Shown here in pieces: positions 32,323 through 42,980 of a DNA stretch of 64,000 nucleotides (positions are counted from its first letter, which is position 1; each line of letters starts with the position of its first letter). This stretch comes from Xanthomonas arboricola pv. juglandis (GTDB lineage Bacteria > Pseudomonadota > Gammaproteobacteria > Xanthomonadales > Xanthomonadaceae), in contig NZ_JZEF01000006.1 of NCBI RefSeq assembly GCF_001013475.1, positions 1 to 64,000 on the forward strand, read 5' to 3'. The translations under genes and the position numbers were made by a program. The notes below the pieces were generated by a model, which did not search any database, was not told the DNA's origin, and worked only from the letters and a program-made list of their open reading frames with translations.

Positions 32323-34185
32323 TCAGCGGCGCGGTGTGCGCACTGCGGGCTTGCTGGCCGACTTCTTCGCTGCGCTCTTGCCTGCCGCGGTTTTGCCGGC
32401 GGTCTTTGCGCCCTTGCCGGTTGCGCGTTTGCCCGCGGCTTTCTTTGCCGCACTGCCCGGCGACGTAGCCGCATCCTGCGATGGTCTTGTTGCAGCCGCA
32501 GATGCGCGTTTGGCTGGCGCCTTGGTGACCTTTTCGGCTGCCGCCTTGGTGATCTTCCTGGCCGGCGCCTTGGTAGCCTTCTTGACCGTCTTCCCGGTGG
32601 CTTTCTTGATCGGCGTTGCAGCGCTGCTGCGCGCTTCCGGTGCGCGGCGCGGCGGTGGCTTGCGGCCGGGGGTGAGCGCGCGCCAGGCGTGTCCGCCGTT
32701 CATCGCCAGCAAGGCGTCGGCAGCCGAGGGTCCGGCGCTGCCGGCGGCGTAATTGGGAAAATCGCTGGGCGGTTGCTTCCAGGCATCCAGGATCGGTTGC
32801 ACGATGCGCCAGGCTCCTTCCACCATCGCCGCATCCTGGAACAGGCCGGCCTCGCCGTTCATGCAGTCCTGCAGCAGGCGCTCGTAGCCCACCGTGTATT
32901 CCTTGGGGAACCAGTCGCGGTAGCGGAAGTCCATGCGCACCGGTGCCAGGCTGACCTGCGCGCCGGGACGTTTGACGTCGAACTGCAGCGAGATGCCTTC
33001 GTCGGGCTGGATGTGCAGCACCAGCCAGTCGGGGCCGTAGCCGCCCACTTCGGTGCTGCGGAACGGCGCCAGCGGCGCGGGCTTGAAGCGGATCGCGATC
33101 TCGGTGGTGCGCTCGCGCAGACGCTTGCCGGTGCGCAGGTAGAACGGCACGCCGGCCCAGCGCCAGGTGTCGACCTGCAGCTTCATCGCCACGTAGGTTT
33201 CGGTTTCCGAATCGTCCGGCACCGTGTCTTCTTCGCGATAGCCGGGTACGGCGCTGCGGTTGACCGCACCGGAGGCGTACTGGCCGCGCACCACGTCTTC
33301 GGGCTTGATCGGGCGCACCGCTTCGATCACCTCGGCGCGGCGGCGATGCATCGCTTCGGTGGTGAATGCAGCCGGCGGTTCCATCGCAATCATCGCCAGC
33401 AACTGGAACAGGTGATTGGGCACCATGTCGCGCAGGCAACCGGTGGGATCGTAAAAACGCCCGCGCCCTTCCACGCCGATGGTTTCGGCGGCGGTGATCT
33501 GCACATGGTCGATGCGGTCGCGGTTCCACACCGGCTCGAACAGGCCATTGGCGAAACGGAATGCCAGGATGTTCTGCACGGTTTCCTTGCCGAGGAAATG
33601 GTCGATGCGGAACACCTGGTCCTCGTGCAAGACCTTGGCGACGGTGGCGTTGAGCGCGACGGCGCTGGGCAGGTCGTGGCCGAAGGGTTTTTCCACGATC
33701 ACCCGACGCCAGCCCTCGCCCTCACGTTGCTTGACCAGCCCGGCTTCGCCCAGGTTGAGCAATACCGGCTCGAAGAAGCGCGCGGCGGTGGCCAGGTAAA
33801 ACAGCACGTTGCCCTGGGTGCCATAGCGCTTGTGCAGCTTCTCCAGCGCGCCACCCAGGGTTTGATAGGCGCCCAGGTCGGTGAAATCCCCGCGCAGGTA
33901 ATGCATGCGCTCGCGCAGCCACTCCCAGGTATCGGTGTCGAATTCGTCGGTCTGGAATTCGGCGTCGCGGCTGCTGAGCAGCTCGGTCATCGACTGGCCC
34001 ATCGTCGTGCGCCACGAACGCTCGCTGATATCGCCGTGATCCATGCCGACAATGGCGAACTGCTCGCCCAGTGCGCCGGAGCGGCGCAGGTTGTACAGCG
34101 CCGGCATCACCAGGCGCTTGGTCAGATCGCCGCGTGCACCGAACACCACGATGATGCACGGCGGGGTGGTGGCTTGTTCGTTCAT
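32323..34185 (-). CDS. zwf: glucose-6-phosphate dehydrogenase with histone-H1-like tail
   Basis: 620 residues; the catalytic part is about 505 residues, the usual size. It has the NADP fold (VVFGARGDLTKRLVMPAL), the EKPFGHD segment and the active site RIDHFLGKETVQN. It makes 6-phosphogluconolactone for the Entner-Doudoroff and pentose phosphate routes. From about residue 507 comes a Lys/Ala-rich tail of 114 residues with KKAT, AAKK and KAPAK repeats, as in bacterial histone-H1-like proteins. No stop or frameshift separates the parts. ATG 34185 follows AGAGGA and overlaps the GH15 stop (ATGA). Confidence 0.93.
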   Translation of the reverse strand: MNEQATTPPCIIVVFGARGDLTKRLVMPALYNLRRSGALGEQFAIVGMDHGDISERSWRTTMGQSMTELLSSRDAEFQTDEFDTDTWEWLRERMHYLRGDFTDLGAYQTLGGALEKLHKRYGTQGNVLFYLATAARFFEPVLLNLGEAGLVKQREGEGWRRVIVEKPFGHDLPSAVALNATVAKVLHEDQVFRIDHFLGKETVQNILAFRFANGLFEPVWNRDRIDHVQITAAETIGVEGRGRFYDPTGCLRDMVPNHLFQLLAMIAMEPPAAFTTEAMHRRRAEVIEAVRPIKPEDVVRGQYASGAVNRSAVPGYREEDTVPDDSETETYVAMKLQVDTWRWAGVPFYLRTGKRLRERTTEIAIRFKPAPLAPFRSTEVGGYGPDWLVLHIQPDEGISLQFDVKRPGAQVSLAPVRMDFRYRDWFPKEYTVGYERLLQDCMNGEAGLFQDAAMVEGAWRIVQPILDAWKQPPSDFPNYAAGSAGPSAADALLAMNGGHAWRALTPGRKPPPRRAPEARSSAATPIKKATGKTVKKATKAPARKITKAAAEKVTKAPAKRASAAATRPSQDAATSPGSAAKKAAGKRATGKGAKTAGKTAAGKSAAKKSASKPAVRTPRR

Positions 34186-35981
34186 GGATGTGTTTCCTCT
34201 TTGCCCATGCGTCCGTGCAGGCGCAATGCCGCATTGACCAGAGCCACGTGGGAATACCCTTGCGGGAAGTTGCCAAGCATGCGTTTGCTGCGCGGGTCGT
34301 ACTCTTCGGCGAGCAGGCCCACGTCGTTGCACAGCCCGAGCAGACGTTCGAGCAGCACGCGTGCCTGCTCGGTGCGCCCGAGCAGGGCGTAGTTTTCCAC
34401 CAGCCAGAAGCTGCAGGCAAGAAAGGTGCCCTCGCCGGCCGGCAAGCCGTCGGCGCTGTCGTCGGCGCGATAGCGTTCGACCAATCCATCGATGGTCAGA
34501 TCGCGTGTGATCGCATCGGCGGTCGCGGCGATGCGCGGATCATCGGCCGGCAGGAACCCCACGATCGGGATCAGCAACAACGCCGCATCCAGACGATCGG
34601 AGCCGTAGCTCTGCACGAAGTGCCCGTCCGGGTGTACGCCTTTTTCCAGCACTTCGGCGCGGATGTCGTCGGCGATGCGGCCCCAGTGCGCGCGCTTGAC
34701 CGCATCGGCGTTGGTGATGCCATCGCGCGCGCCGCAGTCGAATGCCAGCCAGGCCATCACCTTGGAATGCACGAAATGACGGCGCTCGTCGCGGATTTCC
34801 CAGATGCCTTCGTCGGGCAGGCGCCACAGCGTTTCCAGCGTTTCCAGCACCTTTTCCAGCAACGATGCCGACGAGCCATCGTCATCGGACGGCGGCGCCA
34901 CGCCCTTTTCGCGCGCGTAATGGAACGCGCCGATCAACTCGCCGTAGACGTCGAGCTGGAACTGGTCCACCGCGCCGTTGCCGATACGCACCGGGCCGGA
35001 ATTTTCATAGCCGGGCAGCCATTGCGCTTCCCACTCCTGCAGGCGGCGCTCGCCGGCAATGCCGTAGAGCGCCTGCAACTGATCCGGCGAACCGGCGATG
35101 GCGCGTTGCACCCAGTCGCGAAAAGCTTCTGCTTCGTCGCGATAGCCGGCCTGCAGCAAGGCGATCAGGGTGAACACCGAATCGCGCAGCCAGCAGTAGC
35201 GGTAATCCCAGTTGCGGCTTCCGCCCAGATGCTCGGGCAGCGAGGCAGTCGGCGCGGCGACGATGCCGCCGGTGGGCAGATAGCTGAGCCCTTTCAGCAC
35301 CACCAGCGAGCGGCGCACCTGCGCGGTCCAGGGGCCGACATCGGTGCAGCGCCGCGCCCAGCCATGCCAGAACGCGGTCGTGCGTTGCAGCGCCTGTTCC
35401 GGATCGATCGCCGTCGGCGTGGGCTGATGCGACAGGCCGTGGCTGAGCAGAAACCAGGTGCTCTCGCCCTGCCGCAGCGTGAAGTCGGTTTCGGTGCCCA
35501 TGTCCTCGCCGTGCAGCGCCTGCGGCGAGCGCAGCGCCAGCTGGTCGGGGCCGGCAATGGCGCGGATGCCACCGTCGATGCGCGTCACCCATGGCACGGT
35601 GCGGCCATAGTTGAAGCGGAAGGTCAGGCGCATGTGCATCGGCACCTGGCCCTGCACGCAACGCACGATCCGCACCAGGTGCTGGTGGCCGTCGCCTTCA
35701 TCGCTGGCGACCATGAAGTCGACCAGTTCCACCGTGCCGGTGTCGGTGTGCATGCGCGTGCACAACACCAGGCTGTCGTCTTCGTAGGCACGCTCGCTGC
35801 GAAAGCCGCCGGCCGGCGACAACGCCCATTGCCCATGCTGCTCATCGCCCAGCAGGGATGCGAAAAACGCATCGGAATCGAAACGTGGCAGACACAGCCA
35901 GTCGATGGTGCCGCGGTGGTCGACCAGGGCCGCGCTGTGGCAATTGCCCAGCATGGCGTGGTCCTCGATACGCACGCTCAT
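34182..35981 (-). CDS. glycoside hydrolase family 15 protein (glucoamylase/trehalase-like)
   Basis: 599 residues. N-terminal beta domain begins IEDHAMLGNCHSAALVDHRGTIDWLCLPRFDSDA, typical of the bacterial GH15 group that includes mycobacterial-type trehalases. The (alpha/alpha)6 catalytic barrel contains NWDYRYCWLRDSVF and RIGNGAVDQFQLDVYGE, both hallmark segments. There is no signal peptide, so it acts in the cytoplasm on an alpha-glucoside such as trehalose or a malto-oligosaccharide. The overlap with zwf suggests that released glucose is fed to glucose-6-phosphate oxidation; that link is inferred. Confidence 0.9.
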   Translation of the reverse strand: MSVRIEDHAMLGNCHSAALVDHRGTIDWLCLPRFDSDAFFASLLGDEQHGQWALSPAGGFRSERAYEDDSLVLCTRMHTDTGTVELVDFMVASDEGDGHQHLVRIVRCVQGQVPMHMRLTFRFNYGRTVPWVTRIDGGIRAIAGPDQLALRSPQALHGEDMGTETDFTLRQGESTWFLLSHGLSHQPTPTAIDPEQALQRTTAFWHGWARRCTDVGPWTAQVRRSLVVLKGLSYLPTGGIVAAPTASLPEHLGGSRNWDYRYCWLRDSVFTLIALLQAGYRDEAEAFRDWVQRAIAGSPDQLQALYGIAGERRLQEWEAQWLPGYENSGPVRIGNGAVDQFQLDVYGELIGAFHYAREKGVAPPSDDDGSSASLLEKVLETLETLWRLPDEGIWEIRDERRHFVHSKVMAWLAFDCGARDGITNADAVKRAHWGRIADDIRAEVLEKGVHPDGHFVQSYGSDRLDAALLLIPIVGFLPADDPRIAATADAITRDLTIDGLVERYRADDSADGLPAGEGTFLACSFWLVENYALLGRTEQARVLLERLLGLCNDVGLLAEEYDPRSKRMLGNFPQGYSHVALVNAALRLHGRMGKEETHP

Positions 35982-36044
35982 CGTAGAGGCGCTTCCTTCG
36001 TGCGAGGGAGCGCCAAGTTTTGCATGCGCAGTGTCGGGATCAGG

Positions 36045-36374
36045 TTACGACTGCGCCGGCAGACGCAGCAACGGTGGCACCGTGTGTTCCAGGCGACGGA
36101 TCAGTGCCGGATCCATATACGCGTAGTCGTCGGGAATCTGCAGGCAGATCACCCGGCAATGGCGCAGATGCGCGGCGAAGCGTTTGCGCAGCAACTGCAG
36201 ATGGCGACGCTCCATCACCAGCACCAGTTGCGCTTCGTGCAACAGCTCCGGGGTGAGCTGTACCTCCGCATCGGCGGCCAGCCCGGCCGATTGCGTCTGC
36301 ACGCCCGGCCAGTCGGCGAACACGCGCTCGGCAGTGGGACTGCGCAGGCGGTTGCGGCTGCACACGAACAGCAC
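36045..36374 (-). CDS. low-molecular-weight tyrosine-phosphatase-like protein
   Basis: About 109 residues. It opens LFVCSRNRLRSPTAERVF, with the P-loop C-x5-R-S of low-molecular-weight phosphatases but in the variant form of a compact COG4551-type group. QLVLVMERRHLQLLRKRF and IPDDYAYMDPALIRRL complete the family pattern. The start is uncertain: GTG 36374 gives a natural first strand, and no good ribosome-binding site is visible. It begins 27 bp after the ankyrin gene stop, so it may depend on translation of that gene. Confidence 0.78.
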   Translation of the reverse strand: MLFVCSRNRLRSPTAERVFADWPGVQTQSAGLAADAEVQLTPELLHEAQLVLVMERRHLQLLRKRFAAHLRHCRVICLQIPDDYAYMDPALIRRLEHTVPPLLRLPAQS

Positions 36375-36400
36375 CCGCAGCGGTGCGCCGCCGCGCTGGC

Positions 36401-39400
36401 TCAGCGGCCTTCGCGCAGGAAGCGCGCCATCGAGGACACCCCCGGCAAGGCGGGTTCGAACTGGCCGGCCACATCGATGAAGCCGCGCATGATCGCGATC
36501 TCGCGCGGGGTGCGGTTGAGCGCGTCGCGGCGGTCGGCATCGGCGCCGGCACGCAGCAGGCGCTGCACCAGCAGCGGCAGGCCGTGCAGTGCGGCCAGGT
36601 GCAACGGGCCGAAACCGCGTTGATCGGCCACGTCCAGCGAGACGTCTTCGTCGAGCAGGCGTTCCACGCCGGCCAGCACCACCTGCTCGTCGCAGGCGGT
36701 GCCCGGCTCGGCGCGCGCCCCCAGCACCAGCAGCAAGGGGCTGACCCGGCCGCCGGCCAGGTAGTCCGGGTCGGCACCGGCCAGCAGCAAGGTATCCAGC
36801 AAGGCCAGCAGGCGGCTCTTGTCGCGCGCGGTGAAGCCGTACAGCGCGGCGCAATGCAGCGGCGCCAGGCCTTGATCGTCGTTGGCCTGCACATCGGCCG
36901 CCGCGGTGAGCAGGCGCGCCACGATATCCGGCAGGCCCAGCGCGCAGGCCAGCATCAGCACGGTGACGCCGCCGGGCAGGCGGTGCTCGATCTGCGCGCC
37001 GGCCTGCAGCAGCGCGGCCACGATCTCGGTCTGACGCATGCTCACCGCCGCCGACAACGGCGTGGCGCCGCTATTGGCCGCGCGTTGCGGGTCGGCGCCG
37101 CGACCGAGCAAATGCGCCACCACGCCCAGATGGCCGCCACCGGCGGCACGCAGCAGCGCGGTGCAGCCCTGGGCATCGATCGCATCGACCGGCAGGCCGA
37201 GATCGATCAGCCGGCGCACCGCATCGGTGTCGCCGACCATCGCGGCGGCCGGTACGTCCGCCTCGCGCAGGCTGCGCTGCGGCAGCGACCAGATGCGCCA
37301 GTCCAGCCAGTCGGCCAGGTCGCGGCGGCCGATCGACAGCGCCACGCCCAGCGGGGTCTGCCCGTCGGCAGCGCGCGCTTCCGGCGAGGCGCCCTGCTTG
37401 ACCAGCAATTTCAGCGACGCCTCGCGGCCCAGCGCGGTGGCCAGGTGCAGCGCGGTCATGCCATGGCTGTCGCGCGCTTCGCGGTCCACGCCGTGTTCCA
37501 GCAGCCACTGCTGCAGGCGCAGCCAGCCCAGCCGCACCGCCAGCGACAACGGCGGATCGCCGGCCGCCGACGCGGCGAACGGGTCGGCGCCGCGTTCGAG
37601 CAGTTCCAGCGCGAACTGTTCCAGCCCGCGCGATGCCGCATCGTGCTGCACGCAGGCGCTGAGCAGCCGCGTCAGGCCGCCGGCCCCGGCCGGTGACACG
37701 CCATGGCGCAGCAGCGCCTGCAGCGCCGGCACCGCCTCCACGCCCCGCGACAGCAGCGCAAACATCGGCACATCGCCACAGGCATCGCGCACTTCGGCAT
37801 CGGCCCCGTGGCGCAGCAGCCAATCCACCGCATCGGCGTTCAAGGCCAGATGCGCGTCGTGCAGCAGGCCGCCGAGTTCTTCCGGGCCGCACAGGCGAGC
37901 CAGTGCGACCAGACCGTCGCGCTGGCCGAACTGCAGGCCTTCGCGCAGCAGCACCAGTGGCGGGCGATCGGGCAGCACCGCCACGCCGGGGCTCTCGCCG
38001 TGCGCGTCGCTGACCGCCGCCGGCAAGGGATAGGCGGGATCGAGCAATTGCACGATCGCCCAGCGCCCGGCTTCGGCGGCCACATCCACCGCGCGACGGC
38101 CGTGCGCGTCGGCGCTGTCGGCCGGCACCTGCAGCTCGAGCAGGCGCCGGATCAGCGCCGGCGACACGCTGTCGGCGGCGCAGGCCAGCATCACCGCATT
38201 GCGGCCCTCGCCGTCGATGGCCAGCACATCGGCCTTGCGCGCGACCAGACGTTCGAGCACGCCGCTGCGCGCCTGCCGCGCCGCATCCAGCCACGGCGTG
38301 CGGCCGAGCAGGTCGCGCGCTTCCAGATTGGCGCCGGCTGCCAGCAGCGCCTCGACGATGTCGCCGTGTCCGGCCAACGCCGCTTCGTGCAGGGCGCTGC
38401 GGCGCTGGCGGTCGCGCGCATCCACGCGCGCCTTGTGCTTGAGCAGCAGCTGCACGCCGGCCGGGTCGTCTTCCTCGGTGCCGGCCGCGGCCAGCAGCAC
38501 CGGTGCGCCACCTTCCGGTTCGGAGTGCGCGCCGCGTTCCAGCAGGAACTTGGCCAGCCGCCAGTTGCCGACCTGGCAGGCCATCGCCAGCGGCGAGTGG
38601 CCTTCGTTGTTGAGCGCATCGAGCTCGGCGGCGGCATCGCGCAGCAGCGCGGCCACGCCCGGGTCGGAACTGCGCACCGCGTGGTGTAGCGGCGTGTTGC
38701 CGTCGTTGTCGCTGGCGCGCGGGTCGGCCCCGTTGGCCAGCAGCGTCATCACCGCGTCCGGGCGGCCGTGCCAGCTGTCGCGGGTGGCGGCCAGCAATGG
38801 GGTCATGCCGCGGTGCGGCTGGTTGACGTCGACGCGGCGCACGATCAGCTCGCGCAGCAGGCGCAGATCCGGCAGCACCGCGGCCAGCGCGGGCAGGCTG
38901 CGTTGATCGCGCCACTCCGGCAGCGGCATCGCCTGCGGGTCGGCCCCGGCGTCGAGCAACTGCAGCGCGCGGTCCACGCGTCCGCTGCGCGCGGCCTCGA
39001 ACAGCTCCGGCACCAGTTGGTGCTGGGCCACCGGCTCCAGCGGACGCGGTTCGGCGGCGGCTTCGGAAAAGAAATCGGCCGCCTGCAGGGCCGCCGGGGC
39101 ATCGCTGCGCGCCGGGGCGGCGGTGCGTTGCAACAGCAGGTGGGCGGCGGGCAGCAGCACGCTGGCCGCGATCGCCAGACTCCAGCGCAGGCTGCTCGAC
39201 AACCAGCCCGGCCAGGCCAGCGCCACCACCAGCGTGCACATCGCCAGCACCAGGGCAGCGGCCAGCAGGCCGCGCCAGGCGTGCAACTCCTGCGTCGCCA
39301 GCGCATGCCAGCGCGGGGCCAGGGCGCCGCCATCGCGTTCGACCTCGCCCCACAGCGGCCAGGTCCGCCACAACCCGAGCAACGCGGCGCTGACCGCCAC

Positions 39401-39721
39401 ACTCAAGGCCAATGCGGCGGCCAGGCTGCCGCTGTCGCGCAGGGCGGTCAGCGGCCAGCTGATCAGGGCGGCCAACGCCAGCAGGCCCACACCCCAGATC
39501 GTCAGTAACGGCGGCAAGGCCTGCGCAACCGCACGCGGCTGGCTGGGCAGTGCGCGGCTACCGCGCGCCCACGACACCGCCAGCGCGAACGCCGGCTGCG
39601 CCAGCCACAGCGTCACCGCGGCGACACCGCCGCCGATGCCGCCCAGCAACGACAACGCCACGCCGGCCAGGCCGGCCAGCGCTGCGGCCCGCAAGCGTGC
39701 GGCCCGTGCGGCCTCAGTCAT
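36401..39721 (-). CDS. large ankyrin-repeat membrane protein
   Basis: 1106 residues. The first about 200 hold six or so hydrophobic segments; a linker follows, then about 20 ankyrin repeats (about 235-1090) with clear [43 protein letters not shown] and PLHLAALHG motifs. The repeats should lie in the cytoplasm as a protein-binding solenoid. No enzymatic domain is visible. The gene overlaps ycgL by 8 nt and is followed closely by the phosphatase-like gene, so the three probably form one operon. Function unknown. Confidence 0.85.
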   Translation of the reverse strand: MTEAARAARLRAAALAGLAGVALSLLGGIGGGVAAVTLWLAQPAFALAVSWARGSRALPSQPRAVAQALPPLLTIWGVGLLALAALISWPLTALRDSGSLAAALALSVAVSAALLGLWRTWPLWGEVERDGGALAPRWHALATQELHAWRGLLAAALVLAMCTLVVALAWPGWLSSSLRWSLAIAASVLLPAAHLLLQRTAAPARSDAPAALQAADFFSEAAAEPRPLEPVAQHQLVPELFEAARSGRVDRALQLLDAGADPQAMPLPEWRDQRSLPALAAVLPDLRLLRELIVRRVDVNQPHRGMTPLLAATRDSWHGRPDAVMTLLANGADPRASDNDGNTPLHHAVRSSDPGVAALLRDAAAELDALNNEGHSPLAMACQVGNWRLAKFLLERGAHSEPEGGAPVLLAAAGTEEDDPAGVQLLLKHKARVDARDRQRRSALHEAALAGHGDIVEALLAAGANLEARDLLGRTPWLDAARQARSGVLERLVARKADVLAIDGEGRNAVMLACAADSVSPALIRRLLELQVPADSADAHGRRAVDVAAEAGRWAIVQLLDPAYPLPAAVSDAHGESPGVAVLPDRPPLVLLREGLQFGQRDGLVALARLCGPEELGGLLHDAHLALNADAVDWLLRHGADAEVRDACGDVPMFALLSRGVEAVPALQALLRHGVSPAGAGGLTRLLSACVQHDAASRGLEQFALELLERGADPFAASAAGDPPLSLAVRLGWLRLQQWLLEHGVDREARDSHGMTALHLATALGREASLKLLVKQGASPEARAADGQTPLGVALSIGRRDLADWLDWRIWSLPQRSLREADVPAAAMVGDTDAVRRLIDLGLPVDAIDAQGCTALLRAAGGGHLGVVAHLLGRGADPQRAANSGATPLSAAVSMRQTEIVAALLQAGAQIEHRLPGGVTVLMLACALGLPDIVARLLTAAADVQANDDQGLAPLHCAALYGFTARDKSRLLALLDTLLLAGADPDYLAGGRVSPLLLVLGARAEPGTACDEQVVLAGVERLLDEDVSLDVADQRGFGPLHLAALHGLPLLVQRLLRAGADADRRDALNRTPREIAIMRGFIDVAGQFEPALPGVSSMARFLREGR

Positions 39722-39974
39722 AGTCGCACTCGCCCGCCAGCACCACCGTCTTGGGCAGTTGCAGATAGAAGCCGTGCTTGGCGAGCGCTTCGCGCACCGT
39801 GGCCACGTCGGCCTGCGCCAGACGGCGCTCCGGCGTCAACGCCACCTCCAGCACGAACGCGAACGGCGCCAGCTGCGCGTGCACGGCGGCGGGAAGACCG
39901 GAGAAGTCGTCGCGCGTGGCGAGATAGACGAAGGTGTCCTGCTTGCGTTGGCTTTTATAGACGTAGGCGTGCAT
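39714..39974 (-). CDS. ycgL: YcgL-domain protein
   Basis: 86 residues, matching the E. coli YcgL core: [24 protein letters not shown], then [16 protein letters not shown]. The fold is a small alpha/beta sandwich; the cellular role is unknown. ATG 39974 starts exactly where the family starts; the open frame continues 57 codons upstream without similarity. It overlaps the start of the ankyrin gene by 8 nt. Confidence 0.9.
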   Translation of the reverse strand: MHAYVYKSQRKQDTFVYLATRDDFSGLPAAVHAQLAPFAFVLEVALTPERRLAQADVATVREALAKHGFYLQLPKTVVLAGECDYD

Positions 39975-40165
39975 GCGCGCGTGGTCGCGCTCGATCGGCA
40001 AGTGTGTCGCAGGATTGTGTCCCAATTGCGCCGATGGCGAAAGCGCGGCAACGCGCGAAAACTCCAGCCCCGTCAGCGACATGACCGGCACGTTCAGTTG
40101 CGCCATCGACGGGAGGCGCACCCGCCATCGATATACTGAGCCCACTTCTTGCCAGCCAGACCACC

Positions 40166-41389
40166 GTGAGCCAAGCGCAGCATTCGTCCCAGATGGCCCC
40201 GGTCGCCGTCACCGCTTTTACGTCCACCACCGCGCTCGGCGCCGGGCTCGATGCCCAGGCCGCCGCCCTGGCTGCTCGCCGCAGCGGCATGCGTCGCAAC
40301 GATTTCGGCCCGCAGCCGCTGGCGTGCTGGATCGGCCGCGTCGACGGCGTGGAAGACGTCGTGCTGCCGGAGGCCCTGCAAGGCTGGGACTGCCGCAACA
40401 ATCGCCTGGCCTGGCTGGCCCTGCAGCAGGACGGCATGGCCGAGGCGGTGCAGGCCGCCGCGCAGCGCTACGGCGCAGAGCGCGTGGCGGTGATCATCGG
40501 CACTTCCACCTCCAGCATCGGCGCCAGCGAAGAGGCCTACACGCGGCTGGTCGAAGACGCCGACGGCGCGCGCTTCCCCGACGACCTGGATCGCCCGATC
40601 GTGCACACCCCGCACTCGCTGGGCGACTTCGTGCAGCACGCCACCGGCCTGCGCGGCCCGAGCGTGACCGTGGCCACCGCCTGTTCGTCCAGCGCCAAGG
40701 TGTTTGCCCAGGCCGCGCGCCTGATCGATGCCGGGGTGGTGGATGCCGCCCTGGTCGGCGGCGTGGATACCTTGTGCGGCAGCGTGCTGTTCGGCTTCAA
40801 CTCGCTGCAGGTGGTGGCACCGGAGCTGTGCCAGCCGTTCGATGCGCGCCGGGTCGGCCTGAGCCTGGGCGAGGCCGGCGGCTTTGCCATGCTCGAACGC
40901 ACCGCCGCTGCGCCGGACGCAACGCTGTGGCTGTACGGCTATGGCGAATCCAGCGATGCGCACCATATGTCCGCCCCGCATCCGCAGGGCCTGGGCGCGC
41001 AGCTGGCGATGCGCGGCGCGCTCGAACGCGCCGGCCTGGAGCCGGCCGCGGTGGGCTATCTGAACCTGCACGGCACTGCCACCCCGGCCAACGACAGCGT
41101 CGAAGCCGCCGCGGTGGCGGCGATCTTCCCGGCCACCCTGCACGCCAGCTCGACCAAGGCCTGGACCGGCCACACCCTGGGCGCAGCCGGCATCGTCGAG
41201 TCGGTGATCGCGCTGCTGGCGCTGCGCGACGGCGTGCTGCCGGGCACGCTCAACAGCGAAGTGCCCGACCCTGCCTGCGGCCCGCAGATCCGTTTCGACA
41301 ATGCCCATTCCAAGATCGATTACGCAATGAACAACTCCTTCGGTTTTGGCGGCAACAACTGCTCGCTGCTGTTCGGGCAGGCCCGCTGA
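40166..41389 (+). CDS. beta-ketoacyl-ACP synthase of the xanthomonadin cluster
   Basis: 407 residues, FabB/FabF-type condensing enzyme. The Cys-His-His triad is Cys173 ([10 protein letters not shown]), His302 ([11 protein letters not shown]) and His336 ([10 protein letters not shown]). It should condense malonyl-ACP with the aryl-primed acyl-ACP to extend the polyene. It is the first gene of the plus-strand arm and its stop overlaps the next start (TGATG). A plain FabB role is unlikely given the pigment cluster. Confidence 0.9.
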   Translation: MSQAQHSSQMAPVAVTAFTSTTALGAGLDAQAAALAARRSGMRRNDFGPQPLACWIGRVDGVEDVVLPEALQGWDCRNNRLAWLALQQDGMAEAVQAAAQRYGAERVAVIIGTSTSSIGASEEAYTRLVEDADGARFPDDLDRPIVHTPHSLGDFVQHATGLRGPSVTVATACSSSAKVFAQAARLIDAGVVDAALVGGVDTLCGSVLFGFNSLQVVAPELCQPFDARRVGLSLGEAGGFAMLERTAAAPDATLWLYGYGESSDAHHMSAPHPQGLGAQLAMRGALERAGLEPAAVGYLNLHGTATPANDSVEAAAVAAIFPATLHASSTKAWTGHTLGAAGIVESVIALLALRDGVLPGTLNSEVPDPACGPQIRFDNAHSKIDYAMNNSFGFGGNNCSLLFGQAR

Positions 41390-42162
41390 TGCTGGCTGCC
41401 ACCATCGAGGGGATCGGCTTCTGGACCCAGGGCCTGCCGAGCTGGGACGCCGCTGCGGCGTTCGTGCGCGGCGGCGCGCTGCAGGACACCGGAACACGCC
41501 CGGCGCCGCAGCTGCTGGCCGCCAACGAGCGCCGTCGCGCACCGGACACGGTGGCGGTCTCGCTGGAGGCCGCGCTAGCCGCCTGCACCGCCGCCGGCCG
41601 CGAGCCGGCGAGCCTGCCGTCGATCTTCACTTCCACGTACGGCGACCTGGCCATCTCCGACTACATGTGCACCACCCTGGCCAGCGACCCCACGGCGATC
41701 TCGCCGACCAAGTTCCACAACTCGGTGCACAACGCCGCGGCCGGCTACTGGACCATCGGCGCCGGGGCGATGACCCCGGCCACCGCGATCAGCGCCAGCC
41801 TGGGCAGCTTCGCGCAAGGCCTGCTGGAGGCGCTGGTCCAACGTGCCGCCGGCATGGACGCAGTGCTGCTGGCCGGCTACGACGCCCGCTCGGTCGGGCC
41901 GCTGGGTCGGGTCGCCCCCAGCCAGGGGCTGCTCGGTGGCGCGCTGGTGCTGGGTGCGCCAGGCCAGGCCGGCAAGCCGCAGTTGCGGGCGTGGCTGGAC
42001 AACGGCACGCCGACGCCGGGCGCCGGCCCGCTGGCGCGGCATGTCGCCGCCAATGCGATGGCGCCGATGCTGCCGTTGTTCGACCTGATCGCCACTGGCG
42101 GCGAACGCGTGGCGCTGTACGCCGGCCCGGGCCGGGTGTTGCGCGTGGAGCTCCAGCAGTGA
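41389..42162 (+). CDS. ketosynthase-like chain-length factor
   Basis: 257 residues of a half-length ketosynthase fold. The position of the catalytic Cys is not conserved. FTSTYGDLAISDYMCTTLASDP and FHNSVHNAAAGYWTIGAGA follow the pattern of aryl polyene chain-length factors. It likely forms a heterodimer with the upstream ketosynthase and sets product length. Start overlaps the previous stop (TGATG) and its own stop overlaps the next GTG start, so three genes are coupled. Confidence 0.85.
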   Translation: MLAATIEGIGFWTQGLPSWDAAAAFVRGGALQDTGTRPAPQLLAANERRRAPDTVAVSLEAALAACTAAGREPASLPSIFTSTYGDLAISDYMCTTLASDPTAISPTKFHNSVHNAAAGYWTIGAGAMTPATAISASLGSFAQGLLEALVQRAAGMDAVLLAGYDARSVGPLGRVAPSQGLLGGALVLGAPGQAGKPQLRAWLDNGTPTPGAGPLARHVAANAMAPMLPLFDLIATGGERVALYAGPGRVLRVELQQ

Positions 42163-42980
42163 GCCGGCAGCCACTGACCCGCGAGGACACCGCGATCCTG
42201 GTGCCGGCGCTGAACGAATCGCTGCGCATCCGTGAAGTGGTCAACGATGCGCTGACCTATTGTTCCAACGTGATCGTGATCGACGACGGCTCCGATGACG
42301 GCACTGCCGACTGCATCGCCGGCCTGCCGATCACCTTGATCCGGCATCCGCAGCGCAAGGGCAAGGGCGCCGCGTTGCGCAGCGGGTTTGCGCAGGCGCA
42401 GCGAATGGGCATGCGCGCGGTGATGACCATGGACGGCGACGGCCAGCACAAGGCCGCCGATTTCCCGCGCCTGTTGGCGGCGGCCAACCGCCACCCCGGC
42501 TGCGTCATCGTCGGCGCCCGCATGCGCAAGCGCGCCACCCAGCCCACCATCCGCCGCATCGGCAACGATTTCGGCGACTGGGGCATCGCCTGGGCCTGCG
42601 GCTTCCAGCTGGTCGACAGCCAGAGCGGCCAGCGCCTGTATCCGGCCTCGGTGTTCACCCTGCCCGACGTGCCCGGCGAAGGCTTCGTGTTCGAAGCGCA
42701 GCTGCTGATTTCCGCCGCACGCCAGGCCGGCGCGCGCGTGGTCGCGGTGCCGATCGAAACCCGCTACGCCGGCACCTCGCCGGGCGCGTTCCGCAAGAGC
42801 CATTTCCGCCTGGTACGCGACCTGTGGGAAATCACCTCGCATGTGGTGGTCCAGGCCTGGAGCTACGGGCATATCTGGCGCGAGTACCGCCGCGTGCGCG
42901 CCAACCCGGTGCTGATCGACGACGCTGACGGCGAATTTGCTACTGTGCCCGCGGTTACCAAGAGCAAGCCAACTCCATGA
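42159..42980 (+). CDS. family 2 glycosyltransferase of the xanthomonadin cluster
   Basis: 273 residues. GT-A fold with the nucleotide-sugar motifs AILVPALNES, VIVIDDGSDDGTAD and MDGDGQHK; the DGD carries the metal. It resembles dolichol/undecaprenyl-phosphate mannosyltransferases but has no clear C-terminal membrane domain. It starts with GTG overlapping the preceding stop (GTGA). Its likely role is to add a sugar to the pigment or its lipid carrier; the donor is unknown. Confidence 0.85.
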   Translation: MSRQPLTREDTAILVPALNESLRIREVVNDALTYCSNVIVIDDGSDDGTADCIAGLPITLIRHPQRKGKGAALRSGFAQAQRMGMRAVMTMDGDGQHKAADFPRLLAAANRHPGCVIVGARMRKRATQPTIRRIGNDFGDWGIAWACGFQLVDSQSGQRLYPASVFTLPDVPGEGFVFEAQLLISAARQAGARVVAVPIETRYAGTSPGAFRKSHFRLVRDLWEITSHVVVQAWSYGHIWREYRRVRANPVLIDDADGEFATVPAVTKSKPTP

